Positions 14,058-22,364 of a DNA stretch of 32,772 nt are shown in pieces; the stretch's first letter is position 1; every line of letters begins with the position of its first letter. The notes under the pieces are model-generated. The model was not told the DNA's origin, made no database searches, and worked only from the letters and a program-made list of their open reading frames with translations. The translations under genes were made by a program, and so were the position numbers. The stretch comes from Clostridia bacterium. Its GTDB lineage: Bacteria; Bacillota; Clostridia; Christensenellales; Aristaeellaceae. The stretch lies in assembly GCA_017404985.1 (NCBI GenBank), contig JAFRBK010000018.1, forward strand, positions 1 to 32,772, written 5' to 3'.

Positions 14058-15107
14058 ATGAAAGCAGCAGTACTCTACGGCAACGAGGATATCCGTTACG
14101 ACGACTGGGAAACCCCCGTGTGCCGCCCCGGCACGGTGAAAGTCCGGGTGCGGGCCACCGGCATCTGCGGCAGCGACGTTCCCCGGGTGCTGAACCACGG
14201 CGCCCATTTCTATCCGGTGGTGCTCGGGCACGAATTCAGCGGGGATATTGTGGAAATCGGCGAGGGCGTCGAAGGGCTGAATGTCGGCGACACGGTCAGC
14301 GGGGCGCCGCTGGTGCCCTGCATGAAATGCGAGGACTGCCAGCTGGGGAATTTCTCCCTCTGCAAGCATTACAGCTTCATCGGCAGCCGGGAGCAGGGAA
14401 GCTTCGCCGAATACGTCGTCATTCCCGCGGCGAACGCCATCCCCTATGACCCCGTGATCCCCTATGAGCAGGCGGCCATGTTCGAGCCCTCCACCGTGGC
14501 GGTGCACGGGCTTCTGCAGGCCCGCTACCGGGGCGGGGAAACCGTGGCCATCCTGGGCTGCGGCACCATCGGCATCTTCACGCTGCAATGGGCGAAAATT
14601 CTCGGCGCGAAGCAGATCGTGGCCTTCGATATCGACGACGGCCGGCTGGAACTGGCCCGGCGGCTGGGCGCCCACGCAACGGTCAACACCCTGAAGGACG
14701 GCTTTATGGGCGAGGCAAAGGCCCTCACCGGCGGCCGCGGATTCGAAAACGTGCTGGAGACCGCCGGAAACCCGGTGACCATGCGCATGGCCTTCGAGCT
14801 GGCAGCGAACAAGGCGAAGGTCTGCTTCATCGGCACGCCGCACACGGACCTGACTTTCACCCCGGCCCAGTGGGAAAACATGAACCGCAAGGAGTTTTAC
14901 CTCACGGGCAGCTGGATGAGCTATTCCGCCCCCTTCCCGGGAAAAGAATGGAAGCTGACGGCCCACTGCTTCGCGGACGGGCGGCTGAAATTCGATCCCT
15001 CCATGATTTTCCGGAAATTCCCGCTGAGCCGGGCGGCGGAAGCCTTCGCCCTGTATAAGAACCCGCGGGACGTGCACGGAAAAATCATGCTGATCAACGA
15101 AGAATAA
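14058..15107 (+). CDS. GatD-like zinc-dependent polyol-phosphate dehydrogenase
   Basis: This 349-residue medium-chain dehydrogenase closely follows galactitol-1-phosphate 5-dehydrogenase. It has GICGSDVPRVLNHGAHFYPVVLGHEFSG (catalytic zinc C37, H58, E59), PLVPCMKCEDCQLGNFSLCKHYSFIGSREQGSFAEY (structural zinc C88, C91, C94, C102), E143 in FEPSTVAVHG, the NAD motif ILGCGTIG (about 166-172) and GSWMSYSAPFPGKEW. GatD makes tagatose-6-phosphate from galactitol-1-phosphate. A PfkB kinase and a class II bisphosphate aldolase, the next two steps of that pathway, are in the same locus, so an oxidation step feeding them is likely. The true substrate could be another polyol phosphate or a free polyol. 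AAGGAAGGG lies about 11 nt before the start. It is third in the operon. Confidence 0.88.
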   Translation: MKAAVLYGNEDIRYDDWETPVCRPGTVKVRVRATGICGSDVPRVLNHGAHFYPVVLGHEFSGDIVEIGEGVEGLNVGDTVSGAPLVPCMKCEDCQLGNFSLCKHYSFIGSREQGSFAEYVVIPAANAIPYDPVIPYEQAAMFEPSTVAVHGLLQARYRGGETVAILGCGTIGIFTLQWAKILGAKQIVAFDIDDGRLELARRLGAHATVNTLKDGFMGEAKALTGGRGFENVLETAGNPVTMRMAFELAANKAKVCFIGTPHTDLTFTPAQWENMNRKEFYLTGSWMSYSAPFPGKEWKLTAHCFADGRLKFDPSMIFRKFPLSRAAEAFALYKNPRDVHGKIMLINEE

Positions 15108-15146
15108 TCAAGGATGGCCAAGGCCAAAATAAAGGAGGAGAAGAAC

Positions 15147-16157
15147 ATGGCATTCATTGACCCGAAACTGGTTCCGAAGCGGAAACTGTCGAACGGCCAG
15201 GAGATCCCCTGCATCGGCATGGGCACCTTCGGCAGCGACCGTTTCACCCCCGAGCAGGTGTCCACCGCGGTGGCCGGCGCCATCCGCAGCGGATACCGCC
15301 TGTTTGACTGCGCGTCCGTCTACGGCAACGAAGACCTGATCGGCAAGGTTTTCGAGGACGCGATGAAGGAAGGCGTGGTGTCGCGGGAAGAGCTGTTCAT
15401 CACATCCAAGGTGTGGAACGACATGCACGGCCAGGGCGACGTCCTGCTTTCCTGCGCCAAGACCCTGAAGGATCTGCGGCTCGATTATCTGGACTTCTAC
15501 TTTGTCCACTGGCCCTTCCCGAACTACCATGCGCCGGGATGCGACGGGGACAGCCGGAACCCGGACAGCAAGCCCTTCAGCGTGGAGGAATTCATGAGCA
15601 CCTGGCGCCAGATGGAGCGCCTGGTGGATATGGGCCTGGTCCGCAATATCGGCATGAGCAGCATGACGATTCCGAAGCTGGAGGCGGTGCTGCCGCTGTG
15701 CCGCATTCAGCCCATGGTGATCGAAATGGAGCTGCATCCCTGCTTCCAGCAGCCGAAGCTGTATGATTACGTGGTGGCCCGCGGCATCCAGCCCATCGGC
15801 TTCTGCCCCATCGGCAGCCCCACCCGCCCCGACCGGGACATGACGCCGGACGACATCGCGGATATCCAGGTGCCGGAGCTGGTGGACATCGCCCGGGCCC
15901 ACGGCGTGCATCCCGCGGTTATCTGCCTGAAATGGGCCGTGCAGCGCGGCCAGATTCCGATCCCCTTCTCCATTCATGAGAACGAGTATGTGTCCAACCT
16001 GGAATCCACCGTCAAGGATCCGCTGACCAACGCGGAGATGGCGATCCTCAAAGGCGTGGACAAAAACTGCCGCCTGATCAAGGGCCAGGTCTTCCTGTGG
16101 CCCGGCGCCTCGTCCTGGCACGACCTGTGGGACGAGGACGGCGTGATTGTGAAATAA
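15147..16157 (+). CDS. Aldo/keto reductase
   Basis: The 336-residue TIM-barrel reductase has the complete AKR tetrad: D54 and Y59 in RLFDCASVYGNEDL, K88 in FITSKVWND, and H121 in FYFVHWPFPN. NIGMSSM and IPIPFSIHENEYVSNL are cofactor-binding segments. It would reduce an aldehyde or aldose with NAD(P)H. ATG 15147 is preferred over the in-frame ATG at 15114 because AGGAGG stands just before it. It follows the GatD-like gene by 39 nt. In this context it could convert an aldose to a polyol for the GatD-like enzyme, or reduce lactaldehyde if the substrate is a 6-deoxy sugar. The long C-terminus (GQVFLWPGASSWHDLWDEDG) is not seen in short AKRs. Confidence 0.9.
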   Translation: MAFIDPKLVPKRKLSNGQEIPCIGMGTFGSDRFTPEQVSTAVAGAIRSGYRLFDCASVYGNEDLIGKVFEDAMKEGVVSREELFITSKVWNDMHGQGDVLLSCAKTLKDLRLDYLDFYFVHWPFPNYHAPGCDGDSRNPDSKPFSVEEFMSTWRQMERLVDMGLVRNIGMSSMTIPKLEAVLPLCRIQPMVIEMELHPCFQQPKLYDYVVARGIQPIGFCPIGSPTRPDRDMTPDDIADIQVPELVDIARAHGVHPAVICLKWAVQRGQIPIPFSIHENEYVSNLESTVKDPLTNAEMAILKGVDKNCRLIKGQVFLWPGASSWHDLWDEDGVIVK

Positions 16158-16173
16158 GGGGGGCGGCGGAAAC

Positions 16174-16608
16174 ATGCTGAAAGGAATCCCTTCGATCCTG
16201 ACCCCGGAGCTGCTGAAGATCCTGATGGAAATGGGCCACGGGGACGAGCTGCTGATCTGCGACGGCAACTATCCGAAGTTTGGCTGCCCGGAGCGCTGCG
16301 TGCGGCTGGACGGCCACGGCATCCCGGAAATCCTCGACGCCATCCTGCGGTTCTTCCCCCTGGATCCCTATGTGGAAAACCCGACGATCCTGATGGCCGT
16401 GCTGCCGGGCGACCCTTACAAGCCGGAAATCTGGGATACCTACCGGGAAATCGGCAAAAAATATGAGAAGGACGGCCTCCGGGAAATCGCCGTGCAGAAG
16501 CCGGAATTCTATCCCCGGGGCGCGAAGTGCTACGCCTGCATCGCCACCGGCGAAACGGCACTGTATGCCAACGTGATCCTGAAAAAGGGCGTCGTGAAGC
16601 CCGACTGA
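16174..16608 (+). CDS. RbsD/FucU-family sugar mutarotase
   Basis: The 144-residue protein has family features: LTPELLKILMEMGHGDELLICDGNYP, with the GHGDE motif (H22) and D30, and a C-terminal ATGETALYANVILKKGVVKPD, matching FucU (fucose mutarotase) better than RbsD. It would speed the interconversion of alpha and beta anomers of a pyranose before isomerisation. Together with the fucI-like isomerase on the other strand it points to an L-fucose-like aldose substrate. It is the last gene of the operon, 16 nt after the reductase, and a perfect-stem terminator follows. Confidence 0.9.
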   Translation: MLKGIPSILTPELLKILMEMGHGDELLICDGNYPKFGCPERCVRLDGHGIPEILDAILRFFPLDPYVENPTILMAVLPGDPYKPEIWDTYREIGKKYEKDGLREIAVQKPEFYPRGAKCYACIATGETALYANVILKKGVVKPD

Positions 16609-16646
16609 CAAGGCCTGTTCCCGTTCCACGGTTTCTCCTTTTAGCG

Positions 16647-16690
16647 GAAAGCCGCGCCTCCTGCCTGACCGGAAGCGCGGCTTTCTGTTG
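16647..16690 (+). terminator. Terminator of the aldolase-to-mutarotase operon
   Basis: GAAAGCCGCGC (16647-16657) and GCGCGGCTTTC (16675-16685) form a perfect 11-bp stem around a 17-nt loop. Only a short T-rich tail follows (TTTCTGTTG), so termination may need the strong stem more than the tail. Confidence 0.75.
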
Positions 16691-16694
16691 CCCT

Positions 16695-16730
16695 GAAAAA
16701 TGCAGACCCCCGGAATCCGGAGGCCTGCAG
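16695..16730 (-). terminator. Terminator of the fucI gene
   Basis: On the minus strand, about 20 nt after the fucI stop, TGCAG-CTCCGGA and TCCGGGG-CTGCA pair in a long stem with small internal bulges, and a run of five T follows (16700-16696). It faces the plus-strand terminator of the mutarotase operon, so the convergent units are separated by two back-to-back terminators. Confidence 0.75.
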
Positions 16731-16750
16731 GATGCAGCGTTCAGGAATAA

Positions 16751-18553
16751 TTATTTTTTATAGAAGGGGCCATAGTTCGCGCAGGCGCGGTAGTCGGCGC
16801 CTTCCTTGTCCATGCCGAAGGCGTTCCAGGCGGCGGGGCGGAAAATATCCCCGGCAGGAACATTATGCATGGCGACGGGAATGCGCAGCATGGAGCAGAA
16901 GGTGATCAGGTCCGCGCCGATATGGCCGTAGCTGATGGCGCCGTGGTTGGCTCCCCAGTTGTTCATCACGTCATAGGCGGATTTGAAGGGGCTGCCCTCC
17001 TTCCCGTCGCAGCGCGGGGTGAACCACGTGCAGGGCCAGGTGTAATCCGTCCGCTTCCACAGGATGTCCGTCACGTCCTCCGGCAGGCACACCGTCCAGC
17101 CTTCGGCGATCTGGAGCATCGGGCCGAGCCCGTCGACCAGATTCAGCCGGATCATGGTGGCGGGCATCGCGTAGTCCGTCACGAAGCGGCTTGAGAATCC
17201 GCCGCCGCGGAAGTATCCCAGGTCGGCATAGTTCCAGGTCGTATGTTCCATGATGGCCTTCCGGTCCGCCTCGTTCACCTCGTACCAGGGCTTCATGAGC
17301 CGGTTCCCTTCGGCATCCCGGGCCTGGCCGTTGGCGTCCAGGCAGCAGGCACCGGAGTTGATCAGGTGGATGAACCCGCCGTTTTCCTTCGCCGCGCCTT
17401 CCAGGTCATACCCGGTGCACCGCTTGACGGCTTCGGGGCTCCAGAAGGTGCGGACATCCGCAAACATCTGGGCGCGGTTGGTCAGCAGCTTCATGAAGAG
17501 CATGCCCAGGCCGTTGAGCACGTCGTTCTCGGTGGCGAGGATGTAGGGCTCCCGCGTGCCGTTGTGGTCGAAGGAGGTGTTCAGCATGGCCTCCGGGAAG
17601 TCGCAGTTCGGATAGAAATCCGTCCACTGGCGCTGGCCCTGGAAGCCGCCGGCGATGGCGTTGTGGCCGACCGCCTCCTCCTCGTTTCCGGCGGGCAGGT
17701 TGGGGTTGCCGTTCATCAGGTCCTTGATGATCAGGTACATCTTCAGGGTGAACTCCCAGTCCCGGTCCTTCTGCTCCCGGGTTTTCTGCAGTTCGGCGGG
17801 ATTCTTGTCGAAGCCCTCCTTCACATTTTCTTCGGCCCAGGCCTTCAGCTTTTCATATTCTGCGGCGTCGTAGATGCCCAGCGTCATGCGGCGGATGATT
17901 TCCACCTCGTCCACGGACTCCACGCGCATGCCCAGGTATTCCTCAATGAATTTGCTGTCGATGATGGATCCGCCGATGCCCATGGTGATGGCGCCGATCT
18001 GCAGGTAGCTCTTGCCGCGCATCGTGGCAGCGGCGACGGCAGCCCGGCCGAAGCGGAGCAGCTTTTCCCGCACGTCTTCCGGAATGGAGGTGTCGTCCGC
18101 CTCCTGCACCTCGTGGCCGTAGATGCCGAAAGCCGGCAGGCCCTTCTGGGCATGGGTGGCCAGGACGCTGGCCAGGTAGACCGCGCCGGGGCGCTCGGTG
18201 CCGTTAAAGCCCCACACGGCCTTGATGGTGTTCCGGTCCATGTCCATGGTTTCGGAACCGTAGCACCAGCAGGGGGTCACCGTCAGCGTGACGGCCACGC
18301 CCTCCCGACGGAATTTTTCCTCGCAGGCGGCGGCCTCCGCCACCCGGCCGATGGTGGTGTCCGCGATCACGACCTTCACCGGCTCGCCGTTGGAATACCG
18401 CAGGTTTTCCTCAAAAAGCTTCGCGGCGGAACGGGCCATGTTCATGGTTTGGTCTTCCAGGCTCTCCCGCACCTTCAGCACGCCGCGGCGGCCGTCGATG
18501 GTCGGGCGGATGCCGATCACGGGATAGCTGCCAAGATATCTGTTTTTCGCCAT
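16751..18553 (-). CDS. fucI: L-fucose (D-arabinose) isomerase
   Basis: The 600-residue protein matches FucI along its length. Metal and catalytic residues of E. coli FucI (E337, D361, H528) fall at E342 in [15 protein letters not shown]366 in [15 protein letters not shown] and H537 in [18 protein letters not shown]. Other hallmarks are EYFRGGG-type [21 protein letters not shown] and the C-terminal [14 protein letters not shown]. The enzyme is a Mn2+-dependent hexamer turning L-fucose into L-fuculose or D-arabinose into D-ribulose. The start at 18553 has AAGGAGG about 12 nt upstream. It is transcribed alone, next to and in the same direction as its likely regulator gene. The operator-like sequence in its leader is shared with the aldolase operon. 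Confidence 0.96.
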   Translation of the reverse strand: MAKNRYLGSYPVIGIRPTIDGRRGVLKVRESLEDQTMNMARSAAKLFEENLRYSNGEPVKVVIADTTIGRVAEAAACEEKFRREGVAVTLTVTPCWCYGSETMDMDRNTIKAVWGFNGTERPGAVYLASVLATHAQKGLPAFGIYGHEVQEADDTSIPEDVREKLLRFGRAAVAAATMRGKSYLQIGAITMGIGGSIIDSKFIEEYLGMRVESVDEVEIIRRMTLGIYDAAEYEKLKAWAEENVKEGFDKNPAELQKTREQKDRDWEFTLKMYLIIKDLMNGNPNLPAGNEEEAVGHNAIAGGFQGQRQWTDFYPNCDFPEAMLNTSFDHNGTREPYILATENDVLNGLGMLFMKLLTNRAQMFADVRTFWSPEAVKRCTGYDLEGAAKENGGFIHLINSGACCLDANGQARDAEGNRLMKPWYEVNEADRKAIMEHTTWNYADLGYFRGGGFSSRFVTDYAMPATMIRLNLVDGLGPMLQIAEGWTVCLPEDVTDILWKRTDYTWPCTWFTPRCDGKEGSPFKSAYDVMNNWGANHGAISYGHIGADLITFCSMLRIPVAMHNVPAGDIFRPAAWNAFGMDKEGADYRACANYGPFYKK

Positions 18554-18601
18554 GTGGTTCTGAAGCCTCCTTATGATTTTGTCGCAATGTATTGTCGCAG
18601 C

Positions 18602-18634
18602 GGAAATAACGTTTCCTTTTTCTACCCTATGATA
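18602..18634 (-). promoter_or_regulatory. fucI promoter -10 region with LacI-type operator
   Basis: On the minus strand TATCAT (18634-18629) is a good -10, and no good -35 is visible upstream. Directly downstream, GGAAACGTTATTTCC (18616-18602) is an inverted repeat with the AACGTT core at 18608-18613. Its place just after the start of transcription suits a repressor roadblock. The promoter lies within the end of, or just after, lacI. Confidence 0.55.
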
Positions 18635-18642
18635 CCCCGGAA

Positions 18643-19659
18643 TCAGCCGTCAGCGCAAGCCCGGACGGAGCGCCCCTCCGTGAGCGCCGTGCTGAGCGTC
18701 ACGATCCGGTGGGAAACCGCGTCGCGGTTCATCAGCAAGTCCAGCATCAGGTTGGCCGCCTCCCGGCCGATGCTCAGCTGGGGCTGGCGGATCAGCGTCA
18801 GGTCCGGGAAAATCTCGCCGAACAGCTCCAGCTTGTCGAAGCCGATCACGGACAGGTCCTCCGGCACGCGGATGCCGCTGTGCTGCAGCGCCAGCATCGT
18901 GCCCAGGGTCATTTCAAAATTGGTCACGAACAGGGCGGTGGGGCGGTCCTTCAGCTTCAGCAGGTCGGAAACCGCCTGGTATCCGCCGTCCATGGTATAG
19001 TTCCCGTAGCGGATGTATTCCTCGGTCGGCGTGATGCCGGCGTCCTTCAGGGCGTTCAGGTATCCGGTCAGCCGCTGGTTGGTCGTGTACAGATTGGGGC
19101 TGCCCAGCACCAGGCCGATCTTGCGGTGGCCGAGCTCCGTCAGCTTCCGCACCGCCTGCCCGGCCGCGTGGGCATTGTCGATCACGACGGCGCTGACCTT
19201 GCCGCGCAGGCTTTCCACCAGCCGGTCGATCAGCAGCACGGGGATATTGGCGTTCAGGGCAGCCTTCAGGTGGGCGCCGGTGGCGTCGGTGGCCATGTTG
19301 ATCAGCCCGTCCACCCGCCGGTGAAGCAGAAACTCCACGGCTTCCTTTTCCCGCTTCGGGTCGCTCCGGCAGTCGCAGACGATCACGGCATAATCCTGCT
19401 TCCGCAGAATATCCTCCATCGAGGAGATGATGGAGGTAATGAAGGCGTTGCTCAGCTCCGGAATGACGACGCCAATCACACGGGTCTGCTGGGTTTTGAG
19501 GCTGCGAGCCACTTCATTGGGCACGTAGTGCAGCTTTTTCACCGCGTTTTCAATCGCCAGCCGGTTTTTTTCACGGACAACTCCGCCGTTGAAGTATTTG
19601 GAGATCGTAGCCAGGCCAAGCCCCGTTTCACGGGAAAGGTCTTTCATCGTCGCTGCCAT
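18643..19659 (-). CDS. LacI-family transcriptional repressor
   Basis: The 338-residue protein begins with a LacI HTH ([52 protein letters not shown], residues 5-55). The hinge and periplasmic-binding-like effector domain follow ([25 protein letters not shown] … [26 protein letters not shown] … [15 protein letters not shown]). A sugar or sugar phosphate made by this pathway is the probable inducer. GGAGGTGA lies 7 nt before ATG 19659. Its gene sits between fucI and a promoter that carries two AACGTT palindromes, so it probably represses itself, fucI, pfkB and the aldolase operon. The inducer cannot be told from sequence. Confidence 0.93.
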   Translation of the reverse strand: MAATMKDLSRETGLGLATISKYFNGGVVREKNRLAIENAVKKLHYVPNEVARSLKTQQTRVIGVVIPELSNAFITSIISSMEDILRKQDYAVIVCDCRSDPKREKEAVEFLLHRRVDGLINMATDATGAHLKAALNANIPVLLIDRLVESLRGKVSAVVIDNAHAAGQAVRKLTELGHRKIGLVLGSPNLYTTNQRLTGYLNALKDAGITPTEEYIRYGNYTMDGGYQAVSDLLKLKDRPTALFVTNFEMTLGTMLALQHSGIRVPEDLSVIGFDKLELFGEIFPDLTLIRQPQLSIGREAANLMLDLLMNRDAVSHRIVTLSTALTEGRSVRACADG

Positions 19660-19684
19660 ATGCTCACCTCCGCTTGATGGTTCT

Positions 19685-19730
19685 ATCGTATCAGAGATTC
19701 ACCCAAAAAACAAACGTTTTTTGTTTTGGG
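19685..19730 (-). promoter_or_regulatory. lacI promoter with overlapping operator
   Basis: On the minus strand TTGTTT (19713-19708) and TACGAT (19690-19685) are 17 bp apart. An imperfect dyad at 19702-19730 (CCAAAAAACAAACG / CGTTTTTTGTTTTGG) is centred on AAACGTTT (19712-19719) and covers the -35. This suggests autorepression. Confidence 0.55.
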
Positions 19731-19779
19731 ATCCCCCCGAAACACGAAAAAGCCAGCGAAAGCAGGGCCGGATGGGATT

Positions 19780-19789
19780 GAAACGTTTC
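19780..19789. promoter_or_regulatory. Second operator-like palindrome upstream of lacI
   Basis: GAAACGTTTC is a perfect 10-bp palindrome whose centre is about 69 bp from the centre of the operator at 19715. A repressor tetramer could bridge the two. It also fits a loose CcpA cre consensus, so catabolite control is the alternative. Confidence 0.5.
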
Positions 19790-19819
19790 GCAGCCTGTGC
19801 TGTTTACCCCATCCGCCGT

Positions 19820-20476
19820 TTACTTATCCCACAGGCCGGAAACAAACCATGCCAGGGCCGTCCAGGTATACACCGAATAGAAATATCCGTGCTCATCCCG
19901 GCCGCGGCGCAGGGTTTCCTCCGCTTCCTGCCGGCCCAGCAGCCGGAACCCGTCGAAAAGCTCGCTGCCCTCCGCGCCGTCCTGGTTCAGCTTTCCCAGG
20001 TTCTCCAGGTCGTATACTGCCAGCACCAGCGCATTGCTTTCGTCCGTCATGCCGGGCGAGGAAAACAGCAGGGGATTGACGACTTCAAGCCGGGAAGGCT
20101 CCGCCGTGATCCCCGTCTCTTCCCGAATCTCCCGCCGCGCGGTTTCCAGCAGGGGGGATTCCTCCTGCCGGTCCGACGGATCGATCAGCCCGGCCGGCGG
20201 GGATAGCAGAAACCGCCCGGCCGGATACCGGTATTCCCGCGCCAGCAGCAGTCGGGGCTCCTGCCCCGGCGTCCGGATAATCACAATGCACGTCACCGCG
20301 TCCGGCAGCATCGCGCGGAACTCTTCCTCTGTTTTGACCGCCGCCATCCGGTCCGGTTTCCTCCGGCTGGCGTTGTAATAGTGTTTCCCTTCCGCATACT
20401 GCAAATCAACCACATTCAGAAACGGGGTGTCCAGCAGCGTTTTCACCTGATCCCTCGAAATCACGGGGCCCTTCAT
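19820..20476 (-). CDS. NUDIX hydrolase, ADP-ribose pyrophosphatase-like
   Basis: In this 218-residue protein the Nudix box is PPAGLIDPSDRQEESPLLETARREIREETGI: the usual GX5EX7REUXEEXGU with a few extra residues between the G and the first E. It is preceded by LLAREYRYPAGRFLLSPPAG, the typical 'Q.R......E.PAG' context of ADP-ribose/nucleoside-diphosphate-sugar pyrophosphatases. TDESNALVLAVYDLENLG follows, like the 'G.s.E....y.a' part of that group. It would hydrolyse a nucleoside diphosphate linked to another group, such as ADP-ribose. AAAGGA lies 9 nt before ATG 20476. The next upstream gene on this strand is dus, 68 bp away. Confidence 0.85.
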   Translation of the reverse strand: MKGPVISRDQVKTLLDTPFLNVVDLQYAEGKHYYNASRRKPDRMAAVKTEEEFRAMLPDAVTCIVIIRTPGQEPRLLLAREYRYPAGRFLLSPPAGLIDPSDRQEESPLLETARREIREETGITAEPSRLEVVNPLLFSSPGMTDESNALVLAVYDLENLGKLNQDGAEGSELFDGFRLLGRQEAEETLRRGRDEHGYFYSVYTWTALAWFVSGLWDK

Positions 20477-20544
20477 TCCGGTTCATCCTTTCCTGTAATT
20501 TTTTTTCATAAGCAAAGCGATATGCAGGCCTGCGCCTGCAACAC

Positions 20545-21450
20545 TCACTCTCCGACGACCGCGCTGATGCAGCTTTCAATGCCATCGGCCCTCCGCAGCA
20601 GCCTTTTTCGCCGGATGTCCCCTTCACTGGGCCATTCCATCAGCTTCTTGATCCTGCCGAGGGCAATCGTTCTGTCAAACCGGTCCTTCCAGCCCTCATA
20701 AAGGGCTGTGTACCAGTTTCTCAGTTCATCTTTGCCTGCTTCTTTCCCTCCCCGAATCCTGCGGGCCAGGGCAGGGTCAGCCAGAAGGCCGCGGCCGATC
20801 ATAACGGCTTCGGCCGTTGGAAAGCGCTCTGCAAATGCCCGCACGTCTTCCAGAGAGCGCAGGTCCCCGTTGTAAACAGGATGCGGTATTCCCTTCTGCA
20901 GCGCCAGTTCAAAGGCTTCCGGATGAACTGCTCCGGTATATTGCTCCCTTGTTGTCCGGACGTGGATGGTCACATGGGCAAAGGGATAATCAGCAAACAA
21001 ATCCGCGAGTTCAGGCCATTCCTCTGTGCTTTCATATCCGATACGGGTTTTGATGGAAAGCGCTGCGGGAAGGGTGTTTGAAAACAGGCGGTCCAGGAAA
21101 GAACGCAGGCATGCCGGATCCTGAAGCATAGCGCTTCCCCTGCCCCGCCTGGTCACCGTCGGAGACGGGCATCCGAGATTCAGGTCCGCGCAGGAATAAC
21201 CGCATTCGCTTACATAATACAGCCAGGCGGACAACTGTTCCGGGTCCCGTGTCAGTGCCTGGGGCAGCACATTCAGTCCCTCGTTTTCCTCCGGGGCAAT
21301 ATCCCTTTCCTCCCGGGTCAGCAGGGACAGGGACTGAGTCAGCCTGTGAAACGGCAGGCAGTAAACATCAATCCCCCCGAAGATCCTGTTATGCACCTGC
21401 CGCAGGATCCCGTCCGTTATTCCTTCCATCGGCGCAAAATAGATGGTCAA
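20545..21450 (-). CDS. tRNA-dihydrouridine synthase family protein
   Basis: This 301-residue FMN enzyme reduces uridine in the tRNA D-loop. It has the TIM-barrel start TIYFAPMEGITDGILRQVHNRIFGG, the catalytic cysteine C94 in ADLNLGCPSPTVTRRGRGSAML, IKTRIGYES, HVTIHVRTTREQYTG, VYNGDLRSLEDV and VMIGRGLLADPALARRI. The start is TTG 21450, because AAGGAGG lies 7 nt upstream and the barrel begins right there; the frame continues upstream but runs into tRNA-derived sequence. The subfamily (DusA, B or C type) is not clear. It is the first chromosomal gene after the tRNA-Pro island region. Confidence 0.9.
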   Translation of the reverse strand: MTIYFAPMEGITDGILRQVHNRIFGGIDVYCLPFHRLTQSLSLLTREERDIAPEENEGLNVLPQALTRDPEQLSAWLYYVSECGYSCADLNLGCPSPTVTRRGRGSAMLQDPACLRSFLDRLFSNTLPAALSIKTRIGYESTEEWPELADLFADYPFAHVTIHVRTTREQYTGAVHPEAFELALQKGIPHPVYNGDLRSLEDVRAFAERFPTAEAVMIGRGLLADPALARRIRGGKEAGKDELRNWYTALYEGWKDRFDRTIALGRIKKLMEWPSEGDIRRKRLLRRADGIESCISAVVGE

Positions 21451-21551
21451 TCCCGTTCCTCCTTCCGCCGGTTTTGTTTCATGTTCTTTCTTCTCCGGAT
21501 TACAGTACAGCAGGCAGAGGGGACTCGTCAAGCTCTTCCGTTTTTTGAATT

Positions 21552-21572
21552 TGTACATTGCGATGTACATTG
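21552..21572. repeat. Two 9-bp direct repeats upstream of dus
   Basis: TGTACATTG occurs at 21552-21560 and 21564-21572, with starts 12 bp apart. TGTACA is itself a palindrome, so this may be a protein site. A weak TTGACG (21531-21526 on the minus strand) nearby could be the -35 of dus. The function is unknown. Confidence 0.35.
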
Positions 21573-21609
21573 TAGCGAAATGGAACCACCTGTAGTGCAC
21601 CATAAAGAA

Positions 21610-21661
21610 AACCCCGGAAGTCTTGATCTCCCGAGGTTTTTCTGTCGAAGTAGCAGGATTC
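21610..21661 (-). repeat. Decayed tRNA-Pro 3' end plus terminator (oldest att-like copy)
   Basis: Plus-strand positions 21644-21661 match the first 18 bases of the 48-bp tRNA-Pro repeat with two changes. The neighbouring hairpin at 21610-21640 (ACCCCGG … CCGAGGT) has the same place and style as the terminators after the two better copies. I read it as an old displaced tRNA 3' end. The stop codon of the small protein gene at 21660 lies inside it. Confidence 0.5.
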
Positions 21662-21884
21662 ATTGAAACAGTTCTGCTTCCGTATCCCGCAAAATGTCAG
21701 CCAATACTTTATAATCCAGATACTGTATGCCTTCTGTACCCTGATGGATTTTGTCAGCCAGTTTGCTGTGATAATACACATTCATGGCCTTCTCCAGCGA
21801 AAAACCGCTCTGCTCCGCGATATATGCAATCAGACGTTCTTCAAGGTTCTCCTGATACGTCTGCTCCAGAATCGTTTCATCCAC
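21660..21884 (-). CDS. Small partner protein of the DUF3990 operon, 74 aa
   Basis: An all-helical acidic protein, MDETILEQTYQENLEERLIAYIAEQSGFSLEKAMNVYYHSKLADKIHQG, continues as IQYLDYKVLADILRDTEAELF. It starts 3 nt after the stop of the DUF3990 gene and so is clearly cotranscribed. Small helical proteins of this kind commonly accompany DUF3990/DUF3791 pairs, and it is a candidate antitoxin or accessory subunit. There is no signal peptide or membrane segment. Its C-terminus ends inside the decayed tRNA-Pro copy, so the last residues may have been set by the integration junction. Confidence 0.7.
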   Translation of the reverse strand: MDETILEQTYQENLEERLIAYIAEQSGFSLEKAMNVYYHSKLADKIHQGTEGIQYLDYKVLADILRDTEAELFQ

Positions 21885-21887
21885 AGC

Positions 21888-22364
21888 TTACACCTCCCAC
21901 CATCGTTCAAAAAACAGCAATCTGTCGATTGCATTCTGGGTGATAAAAGCAATTTGATCATAATTCGGATATGCCCTGATGTCCTGCAGGGCTCTGTCCC
22001 TGTCCCAGATGCCGGAATGATACATGTCCACCACCCGGAACACTCTGTCATTGGCAACCTTTCCGATAATCAGATCATATTGCTGGTAAATCGTCTTGTC
22101 ATCGCGGCAATCACACACGAAATCGATCCATTCCGTCAAGTCATCAGGAAATGTCTTTACCTTTAAACCTGATATCTGATCACTCATCCTGTACTGATTG
22201 ACAATTGCATTCCCGCCTGTCAGGCTAACTTTACGCCTGGCCCAGCGCTCCGCTTGTTCCCGTACGCTTGTTACATAATACCCTTTGCCGAAGTCCAAAG
22301 CACGATACGAATGCAAAACGTCCGGTTGCTTTACAATCTCCGAAGAACCATGATAGACGATCAC
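21888..22364 (-). CDS. DUF3990 protein, putative ADP-ribosyltransferase-fold toxin
   Basis: This 158-residue protein has the DUF3990 pattern: MIVYHGSSEIVKQPDVLHSYRALDFGKGYYVTSVREQAERWARRK (1-45), then FVCDCRDDKTIYQQYDLIIGKVANDRVFRVVDMYHSG and a closing YDQIAFITQNAIDRLLFFERW. The order YHG (Y4, H5), DFGKGYY (24-30) and a late QI-F-T motif resembles the H-Y-[EQ] layout of ADP-ribosyltransferase folds that bind NAD+. Its start codon overlaps the stop of a DUF3791 gene (ATGA, 22361-22364), and a small helical gene follows after 3 nt. Toxin function is inferred from fold and operon structure; it is not shown. The target is unknown. Confidence 0.8.
   Translation of the reverse strand: MIVYHGSSEIVKQPDVLHSYRALDFGKGYYVTSVREQAERWARRKVSLTGGNAIVNQYRMSDQISGLKVKTFPDDLTEWIDFVCDCRDDKTIYQQYDLIIGKVANDRVFRVVDMYHSGIWDRDRALQDIRAYPNYDQIAFITQNAIDRLLFFERWWEV

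Noticed and set aside
12344-15077. Two long minus-strand open frames opposite the FGGY kinase and GatD-like genes
   Set aside because: Both are His/Gly/Ala-rich shadows of GC-rich codons and show no domain signature.
17243-19000. Long plus-strand open frame opposite fucI and lacI
   Set aside because: It is antisense to two well-identified genes; its composition is typical of a reversed coding strand.
21451-21663. N-terminal extension of the dihydrouridine synthase beginning MNPATSTEKPREIK
   Set aside because: The extension reads through the decayed tRNA-Pro 3' end and its hairpin; the TTG at 21450 has AAGGAGG and begins the conserved barrel.
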